Shown: positions 1 through 7,845 of the stretch, one piece after another | Layout: each line of letters opens with the position of its first letter | Position numbering within the stretch: position 1 is the stretch's first letter | DNA from: an uncultured Candidatus Melainabacteria bacterium | GTDB taxonomy: Bacteria; Cyanobacteriota; Vampirovibrionia; Gastranaerophilales; Gastranaerophilaceae | Direction: 5' to 3' | Assembly (NCBI GenBank): GCA_934693165.1 | Contig: CAKUUX010000001.1 | Span: 1-64,000 of the forward strand | Length of the DNA: 64,000 nt | The notes under the pieces: generated by a model | What the model saw: the letters and a program-made list of their open reading frames with translations, nothing else | Database searches by the model: none | Told to the model about the DNA's origin: nothing | Position numbers and translations under genes: made by a program

Positions 1-1890
1 TTGTTGTTGAGGCTGAACTTGTTGTTTTTGAGGTTCTTCAACTACTTCTTGAACTTTTTCTTGAACAGGTCTTTCTTCCTTCTTAGGTTTTAGTTGAATA
101 TTTTTAAACGCATTTTCAACTGGAGAATTAGAATACAATTTATCTAATTGTTCTAAATCAAAACCTTCTGGAATTTCTTCTCTTTGTATAATCTCTTGAT
201 TTTGTTGCATTGCCTGTTGTTGAGCCATTTGCATTTGTTGAGGTTGATTATACATTTGTTGTTGTGGATATTGTTGCATCTGCATTGGCATTTGCATATA
301 CGATTGAGGAACGCCTTGTTGAGGCATCATCATTGGATATGGCATTTGCATTGGCATCTGCATTTGGGGTTGGCAAAAATATGGCTGCATTTGTTGTGCT
401 TGTTGTTGAGCCATTTGTTGCATATATGCTGGAGAATAATTGTATTGTGGAACTGTATAAGGCATCTCCATGCTTTGTTTTTGATTTAGTTGTTGCATTT
501 GATTTTGCATCATTTCTTGGTTTTCGATTTGATGTTTTTCAATTGCTCTATTTCTTAATCTTTCATCTTGTTGTTTACCAATAACTTCATCGTATTGTTT
601 TTGAACAAGTTCTTTCATTCTATCTTTAAAGAATACAGATGTCGCATTTTCAACTGCTTCACTTGGTGTAATCGTGTCATTAAAAATACCTTTGTCTGTT
701 TTTAAACTTCCTATTAATGGTAAATACTGTGTTTCTTGACCATAAACAATGTATTCCCATTTTGTTAATTTACTTAAGAACGTATTATATGCCTCAAAAT
801 CATCTTGGATTAATGTAGGAGTAAACATTATCATATTTTTTGAGATTTTTTTAAGTTCATTCAAATACTTGTATGAATAAGGAATTGCAGTAACTGTATT
901 AATATTTTTTGTAAAATATAATTGTTTTAATAATTTTTTGTCAGAATTGCCATTAGAAATACTTACGAAAACAATTACTTCTTCGTTCATTTTTGCAATT
1001 CTGCTATAAATAAATGAAATATATTCTCTCTGTATTTGTTCATCAACATTTGATAAATCAATTATCGAAGTAGAATTTTCTATCAAACTTTTGTTTAGAT
1101 TTAAGAAATCTTTTTTAGATTCTGCTAAAACACCTTTTTCTTGATATTTAATTAATGCATTTTTAATCAAAACTAATTCTAAAATCTTAGATGATTTGTA
1201 TTGTTCTTCTAAAATATCAATAAGGCTACTTACTGGAATGTACTGATTTTCAATAGTTTTTACATAATATTGAAGTTCTAAAAATGTTTCTTGAATAATA
1301 GCTTTTGACTTTGGCGTTTTATAATCAATTCCTTTTTCAGAAATAAAACCTAGTGTTTCGTAATTAACAGGTAATTTAAAGTTTTTACCAGCAATCAAAG
1401 TGCCTTCCGTTTTGTCGTAAGTACCCATTGTATCAATAATAACAGTTCTTTTATTAAACACTTTTGCTTGATCATTTAATTTTCTGACCATTATGTCTTG
1501 ATTATCTTGATTTTCGCAAAGAATTAAAAGTTTGTTTTTAATAAAACTAAAATCAAGCTTTAATGGAATATTATCTTGAGCCAATTCTCCAAGAGTAATA
1601 GGATTTTCTCCCTCGAATAATTTAACAATATCGGACAAATTCAAAATACCGATAACACTATTTGAAGATGGAACTGTACCTTCAAAATTAACAAGATTAC
1701 CGTCAGGAGTAACATTATAAATAAGTCGAGCAATAGCAATGTTTCCATGCTTATTTGCTTCAATGTGCATGATTTGGGCAATATAAGTCTGTCTGGAATC
1801 TTTTATCATCAAGAATCCAGCTAAAAACAGTTTTTCATTTTCGTCGAAAAACAATTTTACAAGGTTATTTTTAACCTCAAATATTCTCAT
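1..1890 (-). CDS. HerA-like ATPase homologue with degenerate P-loop, Gln/Met-rich tail (partial)
   Basis: The frame starts at an ATG at 1890, preceded by AAGGAAC, and stays open to the window edge, so the C-terminus is missing (630 codons visible). Residues 1-90 resemble the small beta-barrel that precedes HerA/FtsK-type ATPase cores. Residues 117-160 then follow the HerA pattern, with a strand, a helix and IIDTMGTY where HerA has IIDpHGEY. The Walker A position reads LLILCENQDNQD, with no GxxGxGK[ST], so ATP hydrolysis by the usual mechanism looks unlikely. From about residue 450 to 570 the sequence is low complexity, rich in Gln, Met and Pro. The SNF2 gene ends 62 bp upstream on the same strand. 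The HerA relationship is inferred from this layout; a dedicated structural or scaffolding role is possible. Confidence 0.5.
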   Translation of the reverse strand, partial: MRIFEVKNNLVKLFFDENEKLFLAGFLMIKDSRQTYIAQIMHIEANKHGNIAIARLIYNVTPDGNLVNFEGTVPSSNSVIGILNLSDIVKLFEGENPITLGELAQDNIPLKLDFSFIKNKLLILCENQDNQDIMVRKLNDQAKVFNKRTVIIDTMGTYDKTEGTLIAGKNFKLPVNYETLGFISEKGIDYKTPKSKAIIQETFLELQYYVKTIENQYIPVSSLIDILEEQYKSSKILELVLIKNALIKYQEKGVLAESKKDFLNLNKSLIENSTSIIDLSNVDEQIQREYISFIYSRIAKMNEEVIVFVSISNGNSDKKLLKQLYFTKNINTVTAIPYSYKYLNELKKISKNMIMFTPTLIQDDFEAYNTFLSKLTKWEYIVYGQETQYLPLIGSLKTDKGIFNDTITPSEAVENATSVFFKDRMKELVQKQYDEVIGKQQDERLRNRAIEKHQIENQEMMQNQMQQLNQKQSMEMPYTVPQYNYSPAYMQQMAQQQAQQMQPYFCQPQMQMPMQMPYPMMMPQQGVPQSYMQMPMQMQQYPQQQMYNQPQQMQMAQQQAMQQNQEIIQREEIPEGFDLEQLDKLYSNSPVENAFKNIQLKPKKEERPVQEKVQEVVEEPQKQQVQPQQQ

Positions 1891-1951
1891 GTACAGTTCC
1901 TTATTTATTAGAATCATTTTAACATGAAAATAAATTTATTTTTTAACATTT

Positions 1952-4900
1952 TTAATCAACTGAGAAAATTTCTTTAATATCATCCAAAGTTAATGACTTA
2001 GTGATATTTCTATCAACAGAAATAACGTTATCAACTAAATCACGTTTAATAGATTTAAGTTTTTGGATTTTTTCTTCAACAGTATTTTTAGTAATAAGTC
2101 TATAAACGAATACTTTCTTAGTTTGACCGATACGATAAGCACGGTCAGTAGCCTGGTCTTCAACGGCAGGATTCCACCATGGGTCGTAGTGAATAACATA
2201 ATCTGCACCTGTTAAGTTCAAACCAGTACCACCTGCTTTTAAACTGATTAAGAAGATTGGAATACTTGTTGAAGAGTTAAATCTTTCAACAGCACCTTGT
2301 CTGTCTTTTGTCTTACCTGTTAAGTATTCGTAAGGAATTCCAGAACGTTCTAACCAATCCTTGATGATATCTAACATATCAACAAATTGGCTAAATAATA
2401 GAATTCTGTGACCTTCTGATATAATTTGTTCAAGCATACCTTTCAAGTGTTCAAACTTACCTGAAGGAATCATGCCCTTAACATTTTCTTTGTCATAAAG
2501 TCTAGGGTGACAACAGATTTGACGTAATCTAAGCAATGCAGAGAAGATAGACAATCTGCTCTTTTCAAGACCATTTTGCTCAATAGATTTAAATAATTCT
2601 TCTTTTGTACTATCAAGAACATCCAAGTAAAAGTCTTTTTGCTCTGGAGTAAGTTCGCAGTATGCAATATTTTCAACTTTATCAGGCAAGTCTTTTGCAA
2701 CGTCACGTTTCATACGACGTAAGATGAATGGATAAATTTGTAATTTAAGACGTTTTTCAACTGTCTTATCTTGTCTTTCCATGATTGGATTAACATATCT
2801 GTAATTAAATTCTGCAACATTAAATAAGAACCCTGGCATTAAGAAATCAAATACTGACCATAATTCTTCCAATCTGTTTTCAATTGGCGTACCAGAAAGT
2901 GCTAATTTGTGTTCTGCTTTCAATTGTTTTACAGATTGAGCAGTTTGACTCATTGCATTTTTAATGTTTTGAGATTCATCTAAAATGATATATCTAAATT
3001 CATATTTTTGTAATTCTTCAATATCTCTTCTAATCAAAGCATAACTTGTAATTACAACATCGTGTTCAGGAATTTTTTCAAAGAAATTTTTTCTTTCAAC
3101 GCCAGAAAGTTTTAAACAACTTAAAGTTGGCGCAAATTTTTGAATTTCAGATTCCCAGTTAAACACAACAGATGTTGGACAAACAACAAGAACAGGTTTT
3201 TCACCGTCTTCTTCTTTAGCTTTTTGGATTAATGCAAGTGCTTGAAGAGTTTTACCAAGCCCCATATCATCAGCTAGAATACCGTTTAAGCCGTATTTAT
3301 ACATAAACCATAACCAACCAAAACCTTTTTGTTGGTATTCACGGAATGTAGCGTTGATACCTTTTGGTAATGCAACATCTCCACCTGTTGAGAAGGTAGA
3401 AATTTGATTCCAAAATTCTTCAAATCTTTTACTCATTACAAGTTCAAAGTTTTGATTCTTCAATTCTGTAACCAAACCTGCACGATAAGTTTTTACAACA
3501 AATTCGTTTTCATTGTTTCTGTATGCGTCAAATGAGTTGAAAGATTTCATCATTGCATAAATATTTTCTGCAGGATATTCTACAAAACCTAAACTTCTAA
3601 TTCTTGCATATTTTTCATTGCTTTGAATAGTTTCATATATATCATCAAAGTTAATAACTTCATCACCAACTTGACCATATAATTTGATAACAAAGCTATC
3701 AGATTCTGTTTCTGAAAAATCAATTTTTGCACACATTCTAAATGGTTCTTCAATAATTTTGAAGAAACTCATGTCATCTTTTTCTTCAAAAACCCAACCA
3801 TCACCAGCTTTATTCATATAATAATTATAGAAATTGATTGCATCTTCTTTTTCTAAAGCTAAGTTGTTTGTTTGCATTGGAACAAACTTACAAGCCAAAA
3901 GCATTTGATATGCTTGGTATTCGTGTTCTAAATTTCTTTTAACCCAATAAATTAAATCTTCTTCTGGTTTTTTAATTGTCACATAAGGTGATTTATCTTG
4001 CTTTGAGAATGGAACTCTAACACCATCATATTCAAATTCCAAAGAAGCTTTTAATGATTGGTCATAGTCGATACCTAAAGTAACTATTTTTTTAGGTGGA
4101 CGTTGTTCTAACATTAATTTGCTGATAGTATCAGAAATTTCTACGTCAATTTGTTCACGTAATTTTGGTAATTCCTCGTATATAAATTTGCCACCCTCAG
4201 CGTCTTTTAAGTCTGTAAATGTTTGTTTAATAAGACTTTGAGGTAAAACATTCATTGAAACATTTGTTGGAAAAATTATATTTTTATACCTTCCCCATTT
4301 GATTTGACGAGAGAAATATCTAACTTCTTCAAAAGGTATTACTTCATCAGAATCAGGTCTTTTCCAAGACAGTGCAAGCATAATTGTACCTGCAGTAGAA
4401 CTATTGACTGATAAAACAATTCTCCATTCGTCTTTAACAAATTTCAATCTTTGTTTTGTTCTTTCATCAAGAACTTCATCTGCAAGAGCCAACAATGGGA
4501 ACATTGGCGCAAATTTTGTAATTGGAATATCGTACCAACCTGCTTTTTTATCTTGACGAGATAACTTTAATAAATTTTTGAAAATTTCAACTTCTGCAAG
4601 TTGAGAATTATTTAATGTAAAATTAGGGTCGTTCTTTTGAGCTTCCATTAATGCCATAAGAATTGGTTCTATTGCTCTTACAACTTTACCTGTAGAACGT
4701 GACATAACAAGAATTGAAAAGAAATTTGGTTTTCTTTTTGGGTTAAAGTGGAAAATATAATTACCAGTTGGAGCTTCTGTTAAAGCAGTGTTTTCATCTG
4801 GATAATCAAATTCCATACCGAATTTTGTTTCTAACCAATCTTCATAAGCATGATCGTTAATAGCTTTTATTGCTACTGCAACAGCGTGTTTACACCATTC

Positions 4901-5125
4901 TTCTTTTAATGGACAACTACAACGAGCTTCTACTTTGTTTTTTTTGAAAATTAAATCAGTACTATAAGCATCTTGGAAATTACCTTTAACCTTTCCTTTG
5001 TAGAAATTCTTTTCAGGATAAGATTCAAGTATCATATTGCTAGTATAGTACTCGTAACCTCTTCGCCAGCTACCTGCCGAAGCATTTTCTTTTAAAAATT
5101 TAAAATTGAATTCAGGATGACTCAT
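1952..5125 (-). CDS. SNF2/Rad54-family helicase with SWIM zinc finger
   Basis: A DNA-dependent ATPase/translocase of the bacterial SNF2 family (HepA/RapA-like), probably acting on DNA-protein complexes or stalled transcription. With the ATG at 5125 the protein has 1057 residues. A TTG 45 bp upstream would add 15 residues, but family N-termini and the AAAGAAAGAG ahead of the ATG favour 5125. A SWIM zinc finger (C69, C71, C78, H80) is followed by a long insert. The helicase core follows, with motif I DDMGLGKT, motif II DESQ (DEAQ is more usual), motif III SGTPIENRLEELWS, and motifs V-VI in AGGTGLNLTGAD and DRAYRIGQ. All core motifs are intact, so the enzyme should be active. The next gene on the same strand is the HerA-like protein. 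Confidence 0.92.
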   Translation of the reverse strand: MSHPEFNFKFLKENASAGSWRRGYEYYTSNMILESYPEKNFYKGKVKGNFQDAYSTDLIFKKNKVEARCSCPLKEEWCKHAVAVAIKAINDHAYEDWLETKFGMEFDYPDENTALTEAPTGNYIFHFNPKRKPNFFSILVMSRSTGKVVRAIEPILMALMEAQKNDPNFTLNNSQLAEVEIFKNLLKLSRQDKKAGWYDIPITKFAPMFPLLALADEVLDERTKQRLKFVKDEWRIVLSVNSSTAGTIMLALSWKRPDSDEVIPFEEVRYFSRQIKWGRYKNIIFPTNVSMNVLPQSLIKQTFTDLKDAEGGKFIYEELPKLREQIDVEISDTISKLMLEQRPPKKIVTLGIDYDQSLKASLEFEYDGVRVPFSKQDKSPYVTIKKPEEDLIYWVKRNLEHEYQAYQMLLACKFVPMQTNNLALEKEDAINFYNYYMNKAGDGWVFEEKDDMSFFKIIEEPFRMCAKIDFSETESDSFVIKLYGQVGDEVINFDDIYETIQSNEKYARIRSLGFVEYPAENIYAMMKSFNSFDAYRNNENEFVVKTYRAGLVTELKNQNFELVMSKRFEEFWNQISTFSTGGDVALPKGINATFREYQQKGFGWLWFMYKYGLNGILADDMGLGKTLQALALIQKAKEEDGEKPVLVVCPTSVVFNWESEIQKFAPTLSCLKLSGVERKNFFEKIPEHDVVITSYALIRRDIEELQKYEFRYIILDESQNIKNAMSQTAQSVKQLKAEHKLALSGTPIENRLEELWSVFDFLMPGFLFNVAEFNYRYVNPIMERQDKTVEKRLKLQIYPFILRRMKRDVAKDLPDKVENIAYCELTPEQKDFYLDVLDSTKEELFKSIEQNGLEKSRLSIFSALLRLRQICCHPRLYDKENVKGMIPSGKFEHLKGMLEQIISEGHRILLFSQFVDMLDIIKDWLERSGIPYEYLTGKTKDRQGAVERFNSSTSIPIFLISLKAGGTGLNLTGADYVIHYDPWWNPAVEDQATDRAYRIGQTKKVFVYRLITKNTVEEKIQKLKSIKRDLVDNVISVDRNITKSLTLDDIKEIFSVD

Positions 5126-5297
5126 TGGATTGTGGAGTATCTCTTTCTTTAACTTCAATAAGGCTATCAATAAACGATTAAAAGTTTATACCTCAAAAAT
5201 CGTAAGTTCATTATTACATGAAAGATTTTAAAGTGCAAGTTTTTAATAAATCTAATTACGTATATGCTATTTTTCAGAAAATTTATTTTTATTCCTA

Positions 5298-5330
5298 AAA
5301 AAACACTTGAGATAAACTCAAGTGTTTTTT
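5298..5330. terminator. Bidirectional hairpin terminator after rpsU
   Basis: A perfect 14-bp inverted repeat (AAAAAACACTTGAG and its complement) surrounds an ATAAA loop, giving U-tracts on both strands. It sits just past the rpsU stop codon and should end the rpmH-rnpA-rpsU transcript. Confidence 0.85.
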
Positions 5331-5338
5331 GTTTTATA

Positions 5339-5512
5339 TTAAACCTTACGTTTTCTAGCTGCTTCAGATTTTCTTTTTCTTTTTACGCTAGGTTTTTCGT
5401 ATCTTTCACGTTTTTTTACTTCAGATAAAACGCCTGCTTTTTGGATTTTTTTCTTAAATCTTCTTAAAGCACTTTCAATACTTTCGTTTTCACCTACTTT
5501 AATTTCTGGCAT
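5339..5512 (-). CDS. rpsU: 30S ribosomal protein S21
   Basis: A 57-residue small-subunit protein that starts MPEIKVGENESIESALRRF and ends in the basic SVKRKRKSEAARKRKV typical of S21. The ATG at 5512 follows a strong AAAGGTGGTG Shine-Dalgarno. It lies 64 bp downstream of the unknown 183-aa gene on the same strand. The spacer holds a possible promoter (TTGATT, 17 bp, TACTAT) and a small TGTCTT/AAGACA hairpin just before the ribosome site. S21 takes part in translation initiation in many bacteria. Length and sequence fit the family, so confidence is high. Confidence 0.95.
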   Translation of the reverse strand: MPEIKVGENESIESALRRFKKKIQKAGVLSEVKKRERYEKPSVKRKRKSEAARKRKV

Positions 5513-5576
5513 TTAGTTTTTCACCACCTTTAATCCTGTCTTTGCAAGACAATAGTATCATAAGACTTTTTAAAAA

Positions 5577-6128
5577 TCAATAGGTTTGGTTTCCAAACAC
5601 ATTCTGCTTTATTGCGCCCCAAGCTCTAACAGAACCTGATTCATACTTTACTATATAATAACCTCTATCAACGTGCCATTCTATTGTCGCTTCTGTGTAT
5701 AAAAACTGTTGGTTTTCAGGATTCATACCTGAACGAACTAATTTATCTTTCTTCTTTTTTGCTAATCTTTTTTTTCTAAATTCGTACCATTTAGGTTTTT
5801 TTATTTTTTTCTCGTAATGACTTTGAGTATCTTCCATTTCATAGTCAATTTTGAAAACTGGAATTTTCACAATAATTCTCTTACTTTGCATAATAAGTAA
5901 AAAATTAAAATCATCACTCAATGCTAATTCATAATGCCCAGGAGAAACAATCACATCGCCATCTTCGTTATAAATAGCATCAATAATAGTCAAAGTAGGA
6001 GTTTTTATAGAAGGCTGAGCATATCTCACATGACTCTTGTCCGAATCATCCAATCCCGAAGGGTAAACCATTCTTTTCGTATCAGGCAAAACATCGTCTG
6101 GATTAATATTAAATGGTACAAAATCCAT
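5577..6128 (-). CDS. Uncharacterised protein downstream of rnpA
   Basis: A 183-residue protein that I do not recognise. It has no obvious signal peptide or membrane segment. The middle (about residues 107-132) is strongly basic, with runs such as KKIKKPKW and RLAKKKKDK, which could contact RNA or phospholipid. The flanks look like beta-strand-rich domains (VSPGHYELALSDDFNFLL near residue 65; ATIEWHVDRGYYIVKYESG near residue 147). The start lies 1 bp beyond the rnpA stop, so the two genes are almost certainly co-transcribed and translationally coupled. In most bacteria this position holds yidD or yidC, but there is no resemblance to either. Confidence 0.75.
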   Translation of the reverse strand: MDFVPFNINPDDVLPDTKRMVYPSGLDDSDKSHVRYAQPSIKTPTLTIIDAIYNEDGDVIVSPGHYELALSDDFNFLLIMQSKRIIVKIPVFKIDYEMEDTQSHYEKKIKKPKWYEFRKKRLAKKKKDKLVRSGMNPENQQFLYTEATIEWHVDRGYYIVKYESGSVRAWGAIKQNVFGNQTY

Positions 6129-6129
6129 T

Positions 6130-6480
6130 CTAAATCCTTTCTAAAAGACTTTTTATTGTTCTTTGAACTTCCCCAAAACTTCTTCCCAAAGCATCTTTTT
6201 GACCAATAAATATTAATGACATAAACTCGTTAGAATTTCCAAGATTGTTGTCTTTTAACAATAATCTGTAACTTTCTCTCATTAATCTTTTAAGTCTGTT
6301 TCTTTTAACAGCTCTATTGTGAGTTTTTTTACTCACAACAAAACCCACCTTAGTAGGTGTGTCATCACACTTTTTCTTTCCAACAAAAAGCACTATTCCA
6401 TTTTTGTAAAAGGAATTTTTAATTTTATAAGTAGCAGTAAATGCAGACTTTTTCTTAAGTCTATATTTTTTACTAAGCAC
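6130..6480 (-). CDS. rnpA: Ribonuclease P protein component
   Basis: The protein cofactor of RNase P, which matures tRNA 5' ends together with the catalytic RNA. It has 116 residues, the usual length. The family signature is the basic helix at about residues 54-70 (RAVKRNRLKRLMRE), preceded by KVGFVVSKK. The start codon is GTG at 6480 and overlaps the last 8 bp of rpmH, which favours translational coupling. The rpmH-rnpA order is the classical bacterial arrangement; dnaA and yidC are not next to it here. Confidence 0.95.
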   Translation of the reverse strand: MLSKKYRLKKKSAFTATYKIKNSFYKNGIVLFVGKKKCDDTPTKVGFVVSKKTHNRAVKRNRLKRLMRESYRLLLKDNNLGNSNEFMSLIFIGQKDALGRSFGEVQRTIKSLLERI

Positions 6481-6625
6481 GTTCTTTAGCAGTAATAGCT
6501 ATTTGGTGTCTACCTTTAGCACGACGTCTGTTTAAAACTTCTTGTCCACCTGGAGTAGCCATTCTAGCTCTGAATCCACTAACTTTTTGTCTTTTTGCTT
6601 TTGTACCTTCTAGTGTGCGTTTCAT
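6473..6625 (-). CDS. rpmH: 50S ribosomal protein L34
   Basis: A 50-residue protein, a few residues longer than usual. The start MKRTLEGTKAKRQ and the block SGFRARMATPGGQEVLNRRR are diagnostic of L34. The TLEGT/TLGGT start is the form seen in cyanobacteria and their relatives, and is one of the better taxonomic hints in the window. It is the first gene of the rpmH-rnpA unit and is transcribed divergently from proC; both promoters must lie within the 81-bp gap 6626-6706. Confidence 0.96.
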   Translation of the reverse strand: MKRTLEGTKAKRQKVSGFRARMATPGGQEVLNRRRAKGRHQIAITAKERA

Positions 6626-6706
6626 GATATTTTCCTTTTTGTTTATCTTTATATTATTATCATTATGTTAAATAAAAAATAAAAATTAGTCAATGGGGGT
6701 AAAAGC

Positions 6707-7501
6707 ATGAAAAAACTAGGTTTTATCGGTTGTGGTGAAATGGCAAGCGCAATTATAAATGGGCTTACAAACTCTAAGTTTATTGATAATTCAGAGATTT
6801 TGGCAAGTACTTTTACCGAAAAATCAGCTAATCTTAGAAAAGAAGAATTAAAAATTGAAGTTTTAACTAATAATAAACATGTTGCAGAAAATTCAGAAAT
6901 AATTATTCTTGCAACCAAACCTAAACAAATTGAAAATGTTTTAAAAGAAATAAAAGAGGAAATTAACGGAAAATTAGTAATTTCTATCGCTGCAGGAGTA
7001 AAAACCTCTAAAATAGAATCCTTTATTGATAAATCGCCAGTTATAAGAGTTATGCCAAATACTCCAATGCTTGTTTCTGAAGGTATGTGTGGAATTTGTT
7101 TAGGCAAATTAGCAACAGAAAAAGAAGAAAAATTTGTTACAGAAATGCTTTCTAAGGTTGGAAAAGTTATTACTGTTCCAGAAAATCAAATAGATATAGT
7201 AACAGCAATTTCAGGCTCAGGGCCAGCATTTTTCTATCAAATCTTTGAAGATATAGCTCAAGCTGGTGTTAAACTTGGCATGGATTATGAAAAAGCACTA
7301 ACGCTTGCAATACAAACTGCAATAGGTTCAGCCAAAATGACTCTAAATCGCTCAAAAACAGTTCCAGAACTTGTTGCAAGTGTGGCAACAAAAGGTGGTT
7401 GTACAGAAGTTGGTATTAATACAATGAAAGAATTAAATAGCTCAAAATTGTTTGAAGAAATTATCAAAAACACAGCTCAAAAATCTTCTGAATTAGGATA
7501 A
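6707..7501 (+). CDS. proC: Pyrroline-5-carboxylate reductase
   Basis: This enzyme reduces 1-pyrroline-5-carboxylate to proline with NAD(P)H, the last step of proline synthesis. It has 264 residues. The N-terminus MKKLGFIGCGEMASAI is the Rossmann dinucleotide-binding fold. VIRVMPNTP (about residues 106-114) and the C-terminal dimerisation block with SGSGPAFFY and VASVATKGGCTE are the P5CR signature. GGGGGT lies ahead of the ATG. It is divergent from rpmH. No other proline genes are in the window. Confidence 0.95.
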   Translation: MKKLGFIGCGEMASAIINGLTNSKFIDNSEILASTFTEKSANLRKEELKIEVLTNNKHVAENSEIIILATKPKQIENVLKEIKEEINGKLVISIAAGVKTSKIESFIDKSPVIRVMPNTPMLVSEGMCGICLGKLATEKEEKFVTEMLSKVGKVITVPENQIDIVTAISGSGPAFFYQIFEDIAQAGVKLGMDYEKALTLAIQTAIGSAKMTLNRSKTVPELVASVATKGGCTEVGINTMKELNSSKLFEEIIKNTAQKSSELG

Positions 7502-7530
7502 TACTTGTACAAACTTTATTTTTACATGGG

Positions 7531-7558
7531 TTGAAAAAGTTTCAATATACGTTATAAT
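7531..7558 (+). promoter_or_regulatory. Sigma-70 promoter for a small RNA
   Basis: TTGAAA at 7531-7536 and a perfect TATAAT at 7553-7558 are separated by 16 bp. The start should be near 7565. A second TATAAT lies at 7564-7569. No open reading frame begins downstream before the terminator at 7636-7673, so the product should be a non-coding RNA. Confidence 0.65.
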
Positions 7559-7564
7559 AGTATT

Positions 7565-7673
7565 ATAATGACAAGGGTCTAATAATAAAGGCCAATTTAT
7601 TATTAGAATAACTCCCTAATCATTATAGGTTTTTGATTAGCACTATGATTATAATCATTAGTGCTAATTTTTT
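7565..7673 (+). ncRNA. Candidate structured small RNA, antisense to a tiny hydrophobic ORF
   Basis: The stretch between a consensus promoter and a rho-independent terminator can fold almost completely. An outer stem pairs TATAATGA (7564-7571) with TCATTATA (7620-7627). A GGG/CCC clamp pairs 7575-7577 with 7614-7616. A perfect 12-bp inner stem (7578-7589 with 7596-7607) is capped by the loop GGCCAA. The RNA would be about 110 nt and complementary to the 3' half of the small ORF at 7623-7724 on the other strand. This is the layout of convergent type I antitoxin RNAs. Structure and promoter are seen; the antitoxin role is inferred. Alternatively it is an unrelated small RNA. Confidence 0.5.
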
Positions 7674-7724
7674 ATATTTTGTTATTTTTAATATAAGAAA
7701 TATAAGCAGTAATGTTATATTCAT
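7623..7724 (-). CDS. Small hydrophobic peptide, possible type I toxin
   Basis: A 33-codon frame whose ATG at 7724 follows one of the strongest ribosome sites in the window (AAAGGAGGATAAGCC, with AGGAGG at good spacing). The peptide starts MNITLLLIFLILKI and continues with a short basic stretch (TKYKK) and a second hydrophobic run (LALMIIIIVLI), so it would insert in membranes. Size and composition fit type I toxins or other membrane microproteins, but I recognise no named family. The last 17 codons lie inside the region transcribed as the opposing structured RNA, so part of the hydrophobic coding could be a by-product of the terminator palindrome. Candidate promoter: TTGAAA/TAAAAA at 7817-7789, just past the serine hydrolase gene. 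Confidence 0.4.
   Translation of the reverse strand: MNITLLLIFLILKITKYKKLALMIIIIVLIKNL
7636..7673 (+). terminator. Rho-independent terminator of the small RNA
   Basis: ATTAGCACTA (7636-7645) pairs with TAGTGCTAAT (7659-7668) around a TGATTATAATCA core that is itself self-complementary, followed by TTTTTT. It resembles a CIRCE element by chance, but the half-site spacing is wrong. Confidence 0.75.
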
Positions 7725-7788
7725 GGCTTATCCTCCTTTCATCAAGAGTTTGCGATTTGTAGTCGTGCTCGATGATTTTGGATTGGAG

Positions 7789-7817
7789 TTTTTACCCTTG
7801 TTTTATTAAGTTTTCAA
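7789..7817 (-). promoter_or_regulatory. Possible promoter of the small hydrophobic ORF
   Basis: On the minus strand TTGAAA (7817-7812) is 17 bp from TAAAAA (7794-7789). The -10 matches the consensus at four of six positions. The leader to the ATG at 7724 would be about 58 nt. Confidence 0.35.
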
Positions 7818-7845
7818 AATCTTTAAAAGTCAGCTTTTGCTCAAA

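Noticed and set aside
184..584. Plus-strand frames rich in Leu/His and in Val/Ala at 184-489 and 210-584
   Set aside because: They are complementary shadows of the Gln/Met-rich tail of the minus-strand gene; composition follows the opposite strand and no ribosome site is present.
7637..7667. CIRCE-like heat-shock operator (TTAGCACT ... AGTGCTAA)
   Set aside because: The spacer between these half-sites is 15 nt rather than 11, the inner C/G pair is missing, a T-run follows and no hrcA, groE or dnaK gene is near. It is better explained as the small RNA terminator.
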